Positions 7,399-14,327 of a stretch of DNA of 18,465 nt are shown here, piece by piece. The DNA is taken from assembly GCA_023437715.1 (NCBI GenBank), contig JAEZFK010000020.1:1-18465 (forward strand), given 5' to 3'. A program made the translations under genes and the position numbers. This stretch comes from Bacillota bacterium. GTDB taxonomy: Bacteria > Bacillota > Clostridia > Lachnospirales > Lachnospiraceae. The notes beneath the pieces are model-generated. The model worked only from the letters and a program-made list of their open reading frames with translations, did not search any database and was not told where the DNA came from. How positions within the stretch are numbered: position 1 is the stretch's first letter; every line of letters starts with the position of its first letter.

Positions 7399-9063
7399 TT
7401 AATAAAACAACCGGTTAACCGCGCTGAAAATACCGCGGATGGACGCTCTGGTAATGTTGGAGCTGATACCCACACCGTAGGTAGTCTTTCCTGTCTTCAC
7501 ATCAAGCAGGTGGATATAGGAAGCAGCCTGAGCTCCGGAACCGGAGGTAAGAGCGTGCTCGTTGTAATCCAGAACCCTGATCTCGATGCCAAGTTCCCTT
7601 TCCAGGCCCTTCTGCACCGCATCGATAGGTCCGTTTCCGACTCCCTCGAAGACCTTTTCCACTCCGTGGTCTGTATAGCGGACCTTTGCCAGGGTGGAGA
7701 ACTCTGTATCGTCCTCTGCCTCCGTAATCTGACATCTGAGGAAATGGATTGGCTCCTTCTTCTCGGTGTAATTGCTCTTGAACTCTTCCAGAATCTGCTC
7801 CGGCGCAACCTCGCCCTGCTTTTCGGAAATTGCCTGGATCACGTCCGCAAATTCCTTGTGCATTCCCTTTGGAAGCCTGAAGCCGTAGAACGTATCCATT
7901 ACAAAGGCTACGCCGCCCTTGCCGGACTGGCTGTTGATCCGTACAACCGGCTCATACTGCCTGCCGATATCAGCTGGATCGATGGGCAGGTAAGGTACCT
8001 CCCAGTGAGTACTTTTCCTGTCGCGCATGGCCTGGACGCCCTTGTTAATGGCATCCTGATGGGAACCGGAAAATGCGGTAAAGACAAGCTTTCCTGCATA
8101 GGGATGTCTGGCTCCCACTTCCATCTTGGTACATCGCTCATATACGTCAACGATTTCACGGACATTTTCAAGGTTGAGCCCGGGATTGATTCCCTGGGAA
8201 AACATATTATAGGCAATGGTCAAAATATCCACATTTCCTGTCCGCTCGCCGTTTCCCAAAAGCGTGCCTTCCACACGGTCGGCTCCGGCAAGCAGCGCCA
8301 GCTCTGCAGCCGCAATTCCGGTTCCCCTGTCGTTATGGGGGTGAACGCTTAAGATAATGCTGTCACGGTCTTTGAAATGGGTATTCATCCATTCGATCTG
8401 ATCCGCATAAACGTTAGGGGTTGTCATTTCCACGGTGGACGGAAGATTAAAGATGATCTTTTTATCCGGTGCGGCGCCCCAGCACTCCTGTACTGCGGTG
8501 CAGACATCAACGGCAAATTCCATCTCAGTTCCAGTAAAGCTCTCGGGAGAATATTCCAGAACCACTTCTCCTTCAAAGCCCTGCATATACTGCTTCACCC
8601 ACTCCGTGCCCTGTACTGCGATCTCCTTGATCTCTTCCATGCTCTTATTGAAAACCACATCCCTTTGAAGGATCGAAGTGGAATTGTAAATATGTACAAT
8701 CGCTTTCTTAACCCCTTTTAAGGCTTCAAAGGTTCTCCTGATCAAATGCTCCCGGCACTGAACCAGAACCTGGATCACCACATCGTCAGGAATCAGCTTT
8801 CTTTCCACAAGCTGCCTTAAGAAATCATATTCAATCTGGGAAGCTGCCGGAAAACCGACCTCAATTTCCTTAAAGCCCAGCTTGAGCAAAAGATTAAAAA
8901 ACTCAATCTTTTCTTCCACAACCATGGGCTCTGTCAATGCCTGGTTTCCGTCTCTCAAATCCACGCTGCACCAGATCGGCGCTTTCTCAATCTCTTTGCA
9001 CGGCCATTGTCTCTCCGGGTAGTTTAACACCGGCACTCGCTTATATCTCTCATAATTTAACAT
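7399..9063 (-). CDS. leuA: 2-isopropylmalate synthase
   Basis: A 554-residue enzyme that condenses acetyl-CoA with 2-oxoisovalerate in the first committed step of leucine synthesis. The N-terminal TIM barrel has the DLRDGNQAL motif (35-43), the metal-binding HPH (His241, His243) and the GNGERTGN loop (270-277). The C-terminal part is the regulatory domain with a late glycine-rich loop (ALTSGSGAQAASYIHLLDV), which in this family binds leucine for feedback control. The length fits the longer LeuA class of about 550-560 residues. The start is fixed by GGAGGAG shortly upstream. No leuB/C/D or ilv genes follow, so it is a single-gene unit here. The preceding leader of about 220 nt suggests control after initiation. 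Confidence 0.96.
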   Translation of the reverse strand: MLNYERYKRVPVLNYPERQWPCKEIEKAPIWCSVDLRDGNQALTEPMVVEEKIEFFNLLLKLGFKEIEVGFPAASQIEYDFLRQLVERKLIPDDVVIQVLVQCREHLIRRTFEALKGVKKAIVHIYNSTSILQRDVVFNKSMEEIKEIAVQGTEWVKQYMQGFEGEVVLEYSPESFTGTEMEFAVDVCTAVQECWGAAPDKKIIFNLPSTVEMTTPNVYADQIEWMNTHFKDRDSIILSVHPHNDRGTGIAAAELALLAGADRVEGTLLGNGERTGNVDILTIAYNMFSQGINPGLNLENVREIVDVYERCTKMEVGARHPYAGKLVFTAFSGSHQDAINKGVQAMRDRKSTHWEVPYLPIDPADIGRQYEPVVRINSQSGKGGVAFVMDTFYGFRLPKGMHKEFADVIQAISEKQGEVAPEQILEEFKSNYTEKKEPIHFLRCQITEAEDDTEFSTLAKVRYTDHGVEKVFEGVGNGPIDAVQKGLERELGIEIRVLDYNEHALTSGSGAQAASYIHLLDVKTGKTTYGVGISSNITRASIRGIFSAVNRLFY

Positions 9064-9283
9064 GATTATTCTCCTCCATCTTCATATACTCGTCTGTTTT
9101 CCCCGGCAGGAAGCCGGAACACTTTGCTCTGCTTCTAAAACCGTCACAGGCTTCGGAGTCGATAAATCACGCTGTATTTCTTGACAATGAACAACGTGGC
9201 TTTTATAGGTCTAACCCCATCTTTCATCATTCCTTTTCAATTTAATCACTTGGCACAGCATTCCCTTGCCGCGATAAAGTGTT
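9064..9283 (-). promoter_or_regulatory. Long 5' leader of leuA
   Basis: About 220 nt separate the predicted transcription start (near 9282) from the leuA ATG. The leader contains a GC hairpin (CCGGC-TTCCT-GCCGG, about 9103-9117), a CACG/CGTG-closed arm near 9170-9198 and a short ORF. Leaders of this length before leucine genes are often attenuators or T-boxes. I could not find the T-box antiterminator sequence (GGGTGGNACCGCG) or a clear terminator with a T run. The mechanism is open. Confidence 0.5.
9144..9230 (-). CDS. Possible 28-codon leader peptide upstream of leuA
   Basis: An ATGATG in the leuA leader follows AAAAGGA closely and opens a 28-codon frame ending in TGA. It is rich in branched-chain residues (3 Val, 3 Ile, 3 Leu) and ends RLRSL, with CTC and CTG codons close to the stop. 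A nested five-codon frame, Met-Gly-Leu-Asp-Leu-stop, starts at an internal ATG with rare TTA and CTA leucine codons. Either could sense leucyl-tRNA by ribosome stalling. There is no run of leucine codons as in classical leader peptides, so chance is quite possible. Confidence 0.3.
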   Translation of the reverse strand: MMKDGVRPIKATLFIVKKYSVIYRLRSL

Positions 9284-9288
9284 ACATT

Positions 9289-9317
9289 ATTATAGCACGA
9301 CTAAAAATGACTTACAA
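9289..9317 (-). promoter_or_regulatory. Sigma-A promoter of leuA
   Basis: On the minus strand, TTGTAA (9317-9312) and a perfect TATAAT (9294-9289) are 17 nt apart. The -35 box lies inside the hairpin that ends the telA transcript. Confidence 0.78.
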
Positions 9318-9343
9318 CAGAAAAATAATTTTTCTGCTGTAAG
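9311..9343 (-). terminator. Hairpin after telA, probable terminator
   Basis: Arms of 15 nt (CTTACAACAGAAAAA at 9311-9325 and TTTTTCTGCTGTAAG at 9329-9343) pair with one mismatch around a 3-nt loop, 14 nt after the telA stop. The T run is within the 3' arm rather than beyond it, which is less typical of a terminator. The arm also supplies the leuA -35 box. Confidence 0.6.
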
Positions 9344-9357
9344 CCATCTGAAAAGAC

Positions 9358-10524
9358 CTACTTGCTCAGCTCTAAAAGCTTGGATTTTAATTCCCCTTCC
9401 ATCCGCGCAAGCTCCGTTTCCGCCTCCCGGCGCTTTGTCCTGCCGTCGGCCTGAATCCGGACTACCTCGTCCAAGGTGCTGATAAGGGATTCATTGGTTT
9501 TCTTAAGGGTTTCCATATCCACGATTCCCCGCTCCGATTCCTTGGCCGTCTGAATGGTGGCGGTCTTTAAGACCTCCGCATTCTTCTTGAGCAGCTCATT
9601 TGTCATATCCGATACCTCCCGCTGGGCTCTGGCCGCCTGCTCGGAATGGTTGATGCCGATGGCCAGCACCATCTGGCTCTTCCAAAGAGGTATGGTGTTT
9701 ACCAGGGTGGACTGGATTTTCTCCGTCATCAGGGTATCATTGTTCTGCACCAGACGGATCTGAGGGGCCATCTGAATGGATATCATGCGGGTCAGCTCTA
9801 AATCATGAAGCTTCTTTTCAAAGCGGTTGCACATGGAGGATAAGTCATTGGCTGCCTGGGCATCCTCGGGAAGACCGCTGTCCGCCGCCCGTTTTAAGAG
9901 AACCGGAAGCTCCTCCTCCTGTACCTTGGAAAGCTTTCTCTTTCCCGCCAGTATATACATGGTAAGCTCCCTAAAATAAGAGGTATTTAAATCATACATC
10001 TTATCCATAAGGGCAATGTCCTTTAAAAGCTGGATCTGGTGGTTCTGCAAGACCTTGCAGATCTGGTTTATATTGGCTTCCGCCTTGGCATACTTGGCCT
10101 TTACGCCCTCCAGGCGGACAGCATTCTTCTTAAAGAAGCCGAAAAAGCCCTTTTCCTCTTCTTCTGCTTCAAAGCCCTTTAGCTCCGTCACCACCTGGCT
10201 CAGCATCTGGCCTACCTCTCCCAAATCCTTGGACTTTACATTATCAAGGGCCGCTTCCGAAAAGTCGGCGATCTTCTTCTGGGCTCCGGCGCCGTACTGA
10301 AGGATGAGGCCGGAATCTCTTAAATCAATTTTTTCCGCAAAATCAGCAACCTGCCGTTCCTCTTCCGGCGTCAGATTAATTTCCGGGGCAGCAGCCTCTT
10401 TTAAAGTGCTTTCCGTCTGCACCCGCAAGGCTCCCTCTCCGGGGCCTTCCGGGGCAGTTGGGGAAAGCGGGGTCAGGGTCAGTTCCGGCGCTGCCTGTAA
10501 CATCTCTTCAATATCCTTACTCAT
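9358..10524 (-). CDS. telA: TelA/YaaN-family toxic anion resistance protein
   Basis: A 388-residue soluble, mostly helical protein of the TelA family (toxic anion resistance, B. subtilis YaaN). The family is named for tellurite resistance; its molecular role is unclear, with links to envelope stress. The sequence shows the family's long helical array: Leu/Glu/Lys-rich heptad segments through most of residues 85-385, with the conserved stretch MAPQIRLVQNNDTLMTEKIQSTLVNTIPLWKSQM at about 260-293. The N-terminus (about 1-70) is Pro/Glu-rich and probably disordered. The start is the Met at 10524, because ACAGGAGG lies at the right distance, whereas a farther ATG 13 codons upstream sits inside xpaC without a site. 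It overlaps the end of xpaC by 8 nt, and the pair occurs together in many Firmicutes. Confidence 0.9.
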   Translation of the reverse strand: MSKDIEEMLQAAPELTLTPLSPTAPEGPGEGALRVQTESTLKEAAAPEINLTPEEERQVADFAEKIDLRDSGLILQYGAGAQKKIADFSEAALDNVKSKDLGEVGQMLSQVVTELKGFEAEEEEKGFFGFFKKNAVRLEGVKAKYAKAEANINQICKVLQNHQIQLLKDIALMDKMYDLNTSYFRELTMYILAGKRKLSKVQEEELPVLLKRAADSGLPEDAQAANDLSSMCNRFEKKLHDLELTRMISIQMAPQIRLVQNNDTLMTEKIQSTLVNTIPLWKSQMVLAIGINHSEQAARAQREVSDMTNELLKKNAEVLKTATIQTAKESERGIVDMETLKKTNESLISTLDEVVRIQADGRTKRREAETELARMEGELKSKLLELSK

Positions 10525-11779
10525 TCTTCTTTCCTCCTGTAAAATCACTTTCTGTCCAGCCATCCTTTTTTAACATCGTCTGAATCACCGATGCGTCCGT
10601 GGTGATATCCAGGGCAGCGTCCTGATAAAGGTCATCCAGAAGCCGTTCAAAGGCCTGGTTAATGGTATCAAGGGTTCTCTCTATTTCCTCCTTGGCGGTG
10701 GCGATATTGGTTCCCTGGGATCCTACACTGTCAAAATCCCGGTAGGTTGTCACCAGCTTCACTGTGGTGGGAAGATAGTATTCCATAAACCGTTCCATCT
10801 CCTCCATGTGCTCCGGGTGCTTTAAAACCGTATCAAAAATCCGCCGGACCACCTCTTCCAGCCGGGATATCTTTTGGGAAATGACCTCTCCGGGAATGGC
10901 GTCATTGGCTTCCTCCAGCACTTTCAAATAGTTGCGGCCTGCCGCCACCATCTGCTCAAGCTCCCTGGATCTGGTTCCTGCTTTCTCCGCTTCCTCTCTG
11001 GCCTCTACCTCTTTTTTCTGCTCCAGTTCCCTTTCCTTAAGGGCTTTCTGGCATTCCAGATACTGCTTATAGGTGGTATCGCTTAAGATCAGGCATGTCT
11101 TCTGGTCATCTAAATGGGCCTCCGGAATAATCCCCTTTTCAATTATTTTCTGAATATCCTTCAGCACAAATTCCCGGGACCTGCCGATATTTCCTGCCAG
11201 CTCCTCAATGGTGCAGTACATCCTTTTCCCGGCCTGCTTGACGTATAGTTTCGCCCTCTTAAGCCGTTCCCTTATGGATATGCCTTTTGCCAGCATAAAG
11301 CCAAAGCCTCCGCCTAAAGCCAGCAGGAACAGGGAAGCCCCTCCCACCAGCCATAAAGCCGGTCTTACTAAGATGGCCAATATCCAGACCAGCAGGATCA
11401 GGAATATCATAAGGCCCAGTCCAATGCCGCCGAACACCGTATAGAGAATTCCTGCAACGCGGCCGGGCTGGCCCGGCTTTGCAAGCTCTGTGGAATAGGT
11501 TTCCCGGCTGCGGCTTGTCTGAAACGCCCGGTATCCGGGTCCCTCAGCCCGCTCATAAGCACCTGCCCGTCCATTGTTCCGGCCGGGGTTTCCAGCGGGC
11601 TGAGATCCGCCCCTGTTTTCAGTGGTATGCTTAACAAGCTGACTTCTGGCCTCGTCCAGCGCAAAATTAACCGTGTCGGATATGGCTTTATTCAATTGTT
11701 TAAAATCCCTGGAATCAATGGCATTCTGCACCGAATCCCGGATCTGGTCTCCTATATTTGAAAAATCTCTGTTATCCAT
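10517..11779 (-). CDS. xpaC: XpaC-like membrane protein (5-bromo-4-chloroindolyl phosphate hydrolysis family)
   Basis: A 420-residue protein. A polar, Gly/Asn/Arg-rich N-terminal region (1-105) is followed by two close membrane helices (about 110-138 and 142-165) and then a cytoplasmic part. A compact winged-helix-like segment (about 185-235, CTIEELAGNIGRSREFVLKD) precedes a charged coiled coil (about 240-275) and the C-terminal XpaC domain. The family name comes from a phosphatase-like phenotype in B. subtilis; real enzyme activity is not established. It overlaps telA by 8 nt, as xpaC-yaaN pair in Bacillus. The start has TAGGAG at good distance and a promoter within 70 nt. The N-terminal tail is longer than I would expect for the family core. 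Confidence 0.85.
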   Translation of the reverse strand: MDNRDFSNIGDQIRDSVQNAIDSRDFKQLNKAISDTVNFALDEARSQLVKHTTENRGGSQPAGNPGRNNGRAGAYERAEGPGYRAFQTSRSRETYSTELAKPGQPGRVAGILYTVFGGIGLGLMIFLILLVWILAILVRPALWLVGGASLFLLALGGGFGFMLAKGISIRERLKRAKLYVKQAGKRMYCTIEELAGNIGRSREFVLKDIQKIIEKGIIPEAHLDDQKTCLILSDTTYKQYLECQKALKERELEQKKEVEAREEAEKAGTRSRELEQMVAAGRNYLKVLEEANDAIPGEVISQKISRLEEVVRRIFDTVLKHPEHMEEMERFMEYYLPTTVKLVTTYRDFDSVGSQGTNIATAKEEIERTLDTINQAFERLLDDLYQDAALDITTDASVIQTMLKKDGWTESDFTGGKKNE

Positions 11780-11817
11780 ATGCCGAATCTCCTAAAATCA
11801 ATCTTCATGCAGCTTTT

Positions 11818-11846
11818 ATCATACCATGAATTGTCCTTTTTTACAA
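11818..11846 (-). promoter_or_regulatory. Sigma-A promoter of xpaC-telA
   Basis: On the minus strand, TTGTAA (11846-11841) and TATGAT (11823-11818) are spaced 17 nt apart. The predicted start is about 30 nt upstream of the xpaC ATG. It lies between the glmM terminator and the gene, so the pair is an independent unit. Confidence 0.72.
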
Positions 11847-11871
11847 TTAAAACACGAACCCGGTAAATGCA

Positions 11872-11931
11872 GAAAAAGAAAGAAGACGCTGTCATTTGCC
11901 TTTGCAGATGACAGTGCTTTCTTTCTTTTTT
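11872..11931 (-). terminator. Strong terminator after glmM (works in both directions)
   Basis: A long inverted repeat, with the ATGACAG/CTGTCAT core at about 11889-11913 and A/T-rich flanking arms, ends in T runs on both strands. It follows the glmM stop by about 40 nt and precedes the xpaC promoter. Confidence 0.85.
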
Positions 11932-11971
11932 GAATTTCAGTTTATTCGGAATCATTTCCGGGTCCTGTTTG

Positions 11972-13327
11972 TCAGGAAATGAGATGGCCTCTTTCCCGCA
12001 TCACTTCGATCACCTGATTCACATATTTCTCACAGGTTTCCCCATCGGAGGCTTCTACCATGACCCGCACCACAGGCTCCGTACCGGACTGGCGCAGCAG
12101 GATTCTTCCGCTCTCTCCAAGGCTTTGGGCCACCTTTTCCACCTCTGCCTTTACCGCTTCATCCTCCTGGGCCGCTCCCTTGTCGTGAACCCGGACATTC
12201 TTCAGCACCTGGGGATAAATCTCAAGGCCGGAGGTCAGCTTCGCCAGGCTCTCCTTCTTTTCCAGCATGACCTCCATGACCTTTAAGGAGGTCAAAATGC
12301 CGTCTCCGGTGGTGGCATGCTTGCTGAAAATAATATGGCCGGACTGCTCCCCGCCCAGGCTATTTCCGTAGGTCACCATGTTTTCATAGACATACTTATC
12401 CCCTACAGCGGTCTTGTCGTAATCAATGCCTTCCTGCTCTAAGGCCTTGTATAAGCCGAAATTGGACATGATGGTGGTCACCACCTTGTTATTCTTAAGG
12501 GTTCCCTGCTCCTTCATGTATTTGCCGCAGATGTACAGGATGCTGTCTCCGTCCACCACCTGCCCGTTTTCATCCACAGCGATGCACCGGTCCGCATCCC
12601 CGTCATATGCAAAGCCCACGTCGGCTCCCACTTCCTTCACGAACTTCTGCAGCTGCTCGATATGGGTGGAACCGCAGCCCGTATTGATATTTAAGCCGTT
12701 AGGTTCATTGCTGATGACATGGGTCTCTGCTCCCAGGGCGTCAAATACGTTCTTTGCAATGGCGGAGGCGCTGCCGTTTGCGCAGTCCAAAGCCACCTTT
12801 TTATTCTTAAAGGACCTGGTTGCTATGGAAATCAGATATCCGATGTAGCGGTTTCTTCCTGCTGCAAAATCCACGGTACGGCCCACCTTATCCCGTTTTG
12901 CAAGAGGCAGCTCTCCCATTTCTCCATCTAAATATTTCTCGATCTCAAGGATTACATCCTCTTCCAGCTTCTCGCCCTTTTCATTGATGACCTTGATCCC
13001 GTTGTCATAATAGGGATTGTGGCTGGCGGAAATCATGATGCCGCAGGCAAAGTCCTCGCTGCGCACCACATAGGAAACGCTGGGGGTGGTTGTAACGTGA
13101 AGCAGATATGCGTCGGCTCCGGAAGCGGTAAGGCCTGCCACCAGAGAATATTCAAACATATAGCTGCTGCGTCTTGTATCCTTACCAATGACAATTCTGC
13201 ACACCTCGCCGGGGTTCTTCTGTCCATAGTACCAGCCAAGAAAACGGCCTACCTTGTATGCGTCCTCAACCGTCAGCGTGACATTGGCTTCTCCCCGGAA
13301 GCCGTCGGTTCCAAAATATTTTCCCAT
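11972..13327 (-). CDS. glmM: Phosphoglucosamine mutase
   Basis: A 451-residue cytoplasmic enzyme that converts glucosamine-6-phosphate to glucosamine-1-phosphate, towards UDP-GlcNAc for peptidoglycan. All family landmarks are present: the N-terminal GTDGFRG, the active-site phosphoserine loop ISASHNPYYDNG (Ser102), the metal-binding DGDADR (242-247), the sugar-binding GEQSGH and the phosphate-binding RQSGTEPVVRVMVE near the end. Length is typical. The start has AAAGGAG at 8-9 nt. It lies just after the sortase gene but has its own promoter at that gene's end. It is expected to be essential. Confidence 0.97.
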   Translation of the reverse strand: MGKYFGTDGFRGEANVTLTVEDAYKVGRFLGWYYGQKNPGEVCRIVIGKDTRRSSYMFEYSLVAGLTASGADAYLLHVTTTPSVSYVVRSEDFACGIMISASHNPYYDNGIKVINEKGEKLEEDVILEIEKYLDGEMGELPLAKRDKVGRTVDFAAGRNRYIGYLISIATRSFKNKKVALDCANGSASAIAKNVFDALGAETHVISNEPNGLNINTGCGSTHIEQLQKFVKEVGADVGFAYDGDADRCIAVDENGQVVDGDSILYICGKYMKEQGTLKNNKVVTTIMSNFGLYKALEQEGIDYDKTAVGDKYVYENMVTYGNSLGGEQSGHIIFSKHATTGDGILTSLKVMEVMLEKKESLAKLTSGLEIYPQVLKNVRVHDKGAAQEDEAVKAEVEKVAQSLGESGRILLRQSGTEPVVRVMVEASDGETCEKYVNQVIEVMRERGHLIS

Positions 13328-13367
13328 TTAAAATCTCCTTTTTCAGTCTGCGGTTCTACAAAATTAA

Positions 13368-13396
13368 GTTATACCATATTGGTCCTTATTTTTCAA
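13368..13396 (-). promoter_or_regulatory. glmM promoter overlapping the sortase stop codon
   Basis: On the minus strand, TTGAAA (13396-13391) and TATAAC (13373-13368) are 17 nt apart. The -35 box lies in the last codons of the sortase gene. The glmM leader would be about 35 nt. glmM may also be reached by read-through from the sortase gene, since no terminator lies between them. Confidence 0.68.
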
Positions 13397-14165
13397 CCTG
13401 GGGCACTTCACTGGCGTACAGAATGGTTCTGGCGTCGTTAAACTCATAGCTGCAGGTCACAAAGGACCAGAGCTGCTCCACCGGCTTCTCCGGCAGCTGC
13501 AAAAACGGGCCGCCCTTTGTCATTTCTTTCACATAGGCCTGAAAGCTGTCTTCCGTTTCAAAGGCTGTTTTCCTGCGGATGGCGGCAGAATCCGTATAAA
13601 GGGCGGTGATAGGCTTTAAATGGTACTCCCGTTCCGGCGTATAGACCGTAATGTTCTGGTGTTCCTTAAAAAAAGCCTCGTCCTTGTATTCTACAATTTC
13701 CTTAAACATGGCCCCGTTCTTCATATGATGGCCATATATTATATTATGCCTGCCGGAAAAGTCGGGTTCACTTTCAAAGTCAAGAAAAATGGCCCCTGCC
13801 ACGCTTTTATTGCCTTCAAAATCCGTGTCCAGATAGGTTTCATTATTGTCGGTCTGGACAATGGGATAGTCGATCACAGTGCCCTCAATCCTGATCCATC
13901 CCACGATATCGGGATTGATCCTGCGAAGCTCTTCAAACTGAATGGGCGAAGCATATGTACTGCTTTCCTCTGTTTCCGTCTCTGTCTCAACTTTAACCGG
14001 CTCCGCCGCCGGGGTAGTCTGCTCTCTTGCCAGTTCTGCCAGGCTTTCATACTGGCGCTCAGCCTCCGCTCTTGTCCGGTAATCGGAGTAAAGCATCCCC
14101 GCGCCCACTGCCAGAAAAATAAAGGCCAGCAGAAAAATGGCCGCCGCCAGTCTTTTACTCTTCAT
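13386..14165 (-). CDS. srtB: Class B sortase
   Basis: A 259-residue transpeptidase anchored by one N-terminal membrane helix (about residues 6-24), with an Ala/Glu/Thr-rich stalk (33-72) and a C-terminal extracellular domain. The catalytic triad is complete: His146 in IIYGHHMKNG, Cys238 in FVTCSYEF and Arg246 in DARTILYA. The TCSYEF sequence and the long helix before it are of class B type. Class B sortases attach a small set of surface proteins (NPQTN-like or related sorting signals) to peptidoglycan or build pili. No gene in the window carries an evident sorting motif, so its substrate lies elsewhere. The ribosome site is weak (a GGGA sequence before ATATATG). Gene symbol by class only. Confidence 0.92.
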   Translation of the reverse strand: MKSKRLAAAIFLLAFIFLAVGAGMLYSDYRTRAEAERQYESLAELAREQTTPAAEPVKVETETETEESSTYASPIQFEELRRINPDIVGWIRIEGTVIDYPIVQTDNNETYLDTDFEGNKSVAGAIFLDFESEPDFSGRHNIIYGHHMKNGAMFKEIVEYKDEAFFKEHQNITVYTPEREYHLKPITALYTDSAAIRRKTAFETEDSFQAYVKEMTKGGPFLQLPEKPVEQLWSFVTCSYEFNDARTILYASEVPQVEK

Positions 14166-14221
14166 ATATCATTCCCGCTTTCTTTTCTTCTAAATTATAT
14201 GCCAGTATGTTTCTTTTCCTG

Positions 14222-14250
14222 ATTATACCTTATTTTCATAAAATTCTCAA
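14222..14250 (-). promoter_or_regulatory. Sigma-A promoter of the sortase gene
   Basis: On the minus strand, TTGAGA (14250-14245) and a perfect TATAAT (14227-14222) have a 17-nt spacer. The leader is about 50 nt. Confidence 0.75.
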
Positions 14251-14275
14251 TCTTTTATAAGCAGCGCTAGACTTT

Positions 14276-14302
14276 TTGACTTGTTTTTTATATACTTAAA
14301 AT
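14276..14302 (+). promoter_or_regulatory. Weak candidate promoter of the BTAD regulator gene
   Basis: TTGACT (14276-14281) and TAAAAT (14297-14302) are only 15 nt apart, which is short. The site is at the right distance from the regulator start at 14328. The region is AT-rich, so another -10 box could be used. Confidence 0.35.
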
Positions 14303-14327
14303 AGAAAACTCACTTACGGAGAAGATT

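Noticed and set aside
7510..8352. A 280-codon plus-strand open frame
   Set aside because: It lies entirely antisense to leuA, whose motifs are unmistakable. It is a shadow of leuA codon use.
9064..9283. T-box riboswitch upstream of leuA
   Set aside because: The conserved antiterminator sequence (GGGTGGNACCGCG) and a terminator with a T run were not found, so I did not call one.
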